From: Larix sibirica
Taxonomy: Eukaryota; Streptophyta; Pinopsida; Pinales; Pinaceae
Direction of reading: 5' to 3'
DNA length: 12,076 nucleotides
NCBI GenBank assembly: GCA_004151065.3
Contig: NWUY0300104854.1
Location: forward strand, 12,627-24,702
Each line of letters opens with the position of its first letter. The first letter of the stretch is position 1. This document shows, in pieces, positions 9,815 to 12,076 of the stretch. The translations under genes were made by a program, and so were the position numbers. The notes under the pieces are model-generated. The model had not been told where the DNA came from and did no database searches. It saw nothing but the letters and a program-made list of their open reading frames with translations.

Positions 9815-11118
9815 CTTATATAATTGCGGCATTCAATCAAAAACCGACCATCCTTTTTTCTAACACCCAATAGAAGTTTCCAACCTTCAGGAAATCCATC
9901 ACCAAAATCTCTAGCATCCACAATCTTACGCCTCTCCCTCTTAGATGCCCATTGGCCACCTACTTTGTCAAAAAAATCCTGCAATTGAGCTTCTGTTTTT
10001 AAAGGTGGAAATTTTCTCTTTAATTGAGCCACAGAAGGTTCTTGTGCAGTCGATGAACAACCCTTGCCGCCAAATTTGGCACCTTTTTGTGGTGGCACAT
10101 CATTCACATCTTCTACTTTTTTGTCAGTGGGAGAGTTATTCACAGTATTGTCCTGCATAGATCTAATAATTGTTGTGTCAGTATGGCTGGATTCGCTGAA
10201 AGTTTTATCATCTGGACTTCCTACTGCCTTTGTATCAGTATGGCTGCAATCATCCACAATAGTATTATTCTTAATAGACATTGATGCTCTCATCGCAATT
10301 TGTTCTTCTGCATTTGCAAATGCCTTCCTTCTTGCATCCTCTTTTGTTCTCATCCTCTTTTTCGGTCTATCCACACTACCGTCCACTAGAGGCCTACTCC
10401 TGTCTGCATCCAGAGTTGTCTTTGACTCCATCTGTGTATCTGAAATCCTAGCATCGGAGATTTCCCGGTCTGCATTGTCATTAAATTGTTCATTGTGTGT
10501 TCCCTGAATGACTGCACTTAGACCTTCAGTCTCCATTTCGGGATCCCTAACAACCAACTGCAGATTGTTCGCTGGCTCGGGACCAGAATCTTGTTTCCCA
10601 TTGCAACTTTGTATATTGTGGGTGACATTTGAAGAACGATTGCTGCCACTTTCTGAGTTCAGAGGAGGGTTTGACAACTGTACTTTGGGTACTTCGTTAC
10701 ATGTCAAGGATCGATCTCCTTTCGTGAACAGCCCCTTCAACAGCTGCAAGATCTGACTGTTATCCTTTAGGTCAGATCCATTTGCAGGTTTCCTTCGTAT
10801 AGTCGGCGTTATCCCAACTTCAACAGAGTGTCTCGACACACTAAGAAGCCCAGCTCTGCGTCTTGAAAGACCTCCAAGTTCCTCTTTTCTCTGAGAAAAC
10901 CGCAGTCTCGAATATGTTTGCTTGCGACTACCGGCACTCTCATTAAAAATGGAGCGGTCTATCTTAGGGATTACAATATCCTTGAGCTGTAATTCCGTGT
11001 CCTCGTCTGACCACTGGGCTGCGCAATTGATCTCATCTTGAGACAGAAACCGTAAATCTATGACTGGAATTTTGCGAAACTCCGGATGGCTATGGCCTTC
11101 ATCCACGGCAAACGCCAT
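9815..11118 (-). CDS. MBD8-like methyl-CpG-binding-domain protein, first coding exon (3' part missing)
   Basis: The exon encodes 434 codons plus two bases, from ATG at 11116-11118 to donor ATAAG|GTATTC at 9815. The ATG is the first in frame after an upstream TAA. Residues 17-29 read KIPVIDLRFLSQD, and 49-72 contain VIPKIDRSIFNESAGSRKQ; both are typical of plant MBD8-type N-termini. The middle (about 110-360) is polar and low in hydrophobics, so probably disordered. RPKKRMR at 251-257 looks like a nuclear localisation signal. Residues 370-434 hold PPLKTEAQLQDFF, GGQWASKRERRKIVDARDFG, then FPEGWKLLLGVRKKDGRFLI and ECRNYI, which is the start of an MBD fold. The domain is cut at the splice site; family members continue with a P-x-G-x-x-F stretch from the next exon, which I do not find. 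The known family role is nuclear and chromatin-linked; methyl-DNA binding by MBD8 types is uncertain. Family assignment is strong, the exact member less so. Confidence 0.87.
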
Positions 11119-11175
11119 CACAAGAACTTTGCCTTTTTAAATTCTAATGCTTAAAGCTTCAGAAGAACTTGGGAT

Positions 11176-11220
11176 TTACAGTGACAGTTCCGATGTTGAA
11201 ACAGTCAAAGAACAATCCAT
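11176..11220 (-). other. Possible upstream ORF in the MBD leader (14 codons)
   Basis: On the minus strand an ATG at 11218-11220 starts MDCSLTVSTSELSL and ends with TAA at 11176-11178, in another frame than the main ORF, whose ATG is 58 bases further on. It sits two bases after a good acceptor-like CCTCTTCAG|GC at 11223. If that acceptor is used the uORF is in the mature leader and could lower translation of the main protein. If a later acceptor is used it is spliced out. Confidence 0.3.
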
Positions 11221-11474
11221 GCCTGAAGAGGGCTAACAGCTACCATGTAGCTTCCAGTGATTACAGCATACCTTATCTTCTCCTGCATCATTATAGTTTT
11301 ATTTCACTGTTTAAAAATAATAATAAAATAAAATCGAAGCCATGAATTGTCATGTCGAGCTAAATCAGAGAATAAACCCTCACCTGGAGAGAAGAAAAGC
11401 CCCGACAAAACCCGCCAAAGCTCCGAAGCCCAGGATTCGAACACAACACTTTCAAAGCAGCAGAGAAGTTTTGA

Positions 11475-11495
11475 TTAAAATGGAAATAAAAGCAT
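11475..11495 (-). other. Short upstream ORF in the probable 5' UTR exon
   Basis: ATG at 11493-11495 is followed by five codons and TAA, giving MLLFPF. It lies inside the probable leader exon, so it would be in the mature mRNA if transcription begins near the TATA box. Such minimal uORFs can reduce initiation at the main ATG; here that is inference only. Confidence 0.35.
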
Positions 11496-11652
11496 TTCCA
11501 CCCGTTAGCAGTCTGGCGCAAGTGGAAATCCGCCAGCACGCGAGCTTCGCTGATTGACACTTGAAACCACAAAATAAAAAGTTGAATTCATGAGTTTAAT
11601 CCGTGGTGTGGGTCCATAGTGGTGAGCACTCCCGCAGATTCAACAGATGGAT

Positions 11653-11722
11653 GCAAGGATTTCTTCCGCGTGCCCTTGATTAATGTTAAGCAAGGGTTTC
11701 TTCCGCGTGCCCCTGATTATTG
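11653..11722. repeat. 33 bp direct repeat in the MBD upstream region, period 37 bp
   Basis: Copies at 11653-11685 and 11690-11722 match at 30 of 33 positions and share the core TTTCTTCCGCGTGCCC, separated by four bases. They lie 60-130 bp downstream of the TATA box on the minus strand, so either in the leader or in the core promoter. The GC-rich core stands out from AT-rich surroundings. Confidence 0.9.
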
Positions 11723-11780
11723 ACCTAAGAGTTAAATCCAAGAGTCATGTAACCCTAGCTCCTATGGTTACTAGTGATTG

Positions 11781-11787
11781 ATTTATA
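11781..11787 (-). promoter_or_regulatory. Candidate TATA box for the MBD gene
   Basis: The minus strand reads CTTTATAAAT, a good match to the plant TATA consensus. It would place transcription start near 11750, ahead of the probable leader exon. It is the best TATA-like site I see upstream of the ATG, but many plant housekeeping genes lack one. Confidence 0.4.
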
Positions 11788-12076
11788 AAGCTATATTCAT
11801 TCGATAGTTTAGGGTTTGAATCATTGACATGGTTTGTTCCCGTGGAAGTAAAGAGATTACAAATTTCCAGCTCCTTACAAATTATTTTAACTCTCCTATG
11901 TATAAAAAGAACAAATTTAAATAATTAAACTTTCATTTTAATTTTAGGTTTTTTAGATTTATTAAGTATTAAAAATATTTCAAAAAAATCCCCCATGACG
12001 GATACCTACATCATGCTCATACAAGCAGCGATGAATGAACGCGTGGCAGCCATATCAAGGTCATCATTAAATATCG
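11788..12076. other. Upstream region, no gene seen
   Basis: This AT-rich stretch lies upstream of the MBD promoter. Near the right end, ACGCGTGGC at about 12039-12047 resembles ACGT/CGTG-type plant regulatory motifs, but it is not an exact G-box. No exon of the CRTISO-like N-terminus is visible here. Confidence 0.4.

Larger units (their letters stand above)
11384..11750 (-). other. Probable 5' UTR exon of the MBD gene
   Basis: The minus strand reads CTTCTCTCCAG|GTGAGGG with the donor at 11383, a good plant splice site. The 11384-11560 stretch is clearly richer in G and C than its flanks, as expected of an exon. The first acceptor is not certain: CCTCTTCAG at 11223, or CATTAG at 11144. The outer edge of the exon is a guess from a TATA box at 11781-11787. 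The stretch has no in-frame link to the main protein, since an in-frame TAA lies just upstream of the ATG. Leader introns are common in plant chromatin genes. Confidence 0.5.

Noticed and set aside
10064-10507. 147-codon plus-strand open frame rich in hydrophobic residues
   Set aside because: It is the complement of the MBD8-like exon, which has clear family motifs on the minus strand. A shadow frame.
11400-11560. tRNA-like words on the minus strand (GTTCGAATCC, GGCGCAAGTGG complement)
   Set aside because: The bases flanking the T-loop-like word do not pair, and no anticodon stem or acceptor stem can be built.

Overview
This is a stretch of plant nuclear genome, read mainly on the minus strand. 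The genes are split by GT-AG introns, the non-coding DNA is visibly AT-rich, and both recognisable proteins belong to families known from land plants. A 3.05 kb intron that appears to carry transposon-derived sequence, together with scattered tandem duplications, suggests a large repeat-rich genome. A gymnosperm such as a conifer is my best guess, but that is inference.

Two partial genes are present, both transcribed from high to low coordinates. At the right end (9815-11118) is the large first coding exon of an MBD8-like methyl-CpG-binding-domain protein. It has a probable 5' UTR exon, a 5' UTR intron and a TATA box (about 11140-11787). Its 434 codons are open, and the exon stops inside the MBD domain at a splice donor. 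At the left, 2080-7526 holds the last five exons of a CRTISO-like FAD-dependent oxidoreductase, the family of Arabidopsis At1g57770. These five exons are uninterrupted and join in one frame to give 396 residues. They lack the N-terminal ~175 residues that carry the FAD-binding Rossmann motif.

Region by region: 1-2079 is AT-rich downstream DNA with two small tandem repeats and the 3' UTR. 2080-7526 is the CRTISO-like 3' half. Its introns are 634, 3048, 106 and 468 bp. The 3048 bp intron contains an LTR-like segment (about 3391-5030), and the 468 bp intron contains a near-identical 147 bp tandem duplication. 7527-9814 has no exon I can recognise. 9815-11118 is the MBD exon. 11119-12076 is its leader and promoter.

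The most notable point is the junction. The MBD gene lacks its 3' half and the CRTISO-like gene lacks its 5' half, and both missing parts fall on the 7527-9814 side. This could be a rearrangement breakpoint, a nested or interleaved gene pair in very long introns, or an assembly or gene-model chimera. Splicing the MBD exon straight to the first CRTISO-like exon would shift frame and stop after 25 further codons, so one continuous fusion protein is not supported. I see no prokaryotic system, CRISPR array, rRNA or convincing tRNA.
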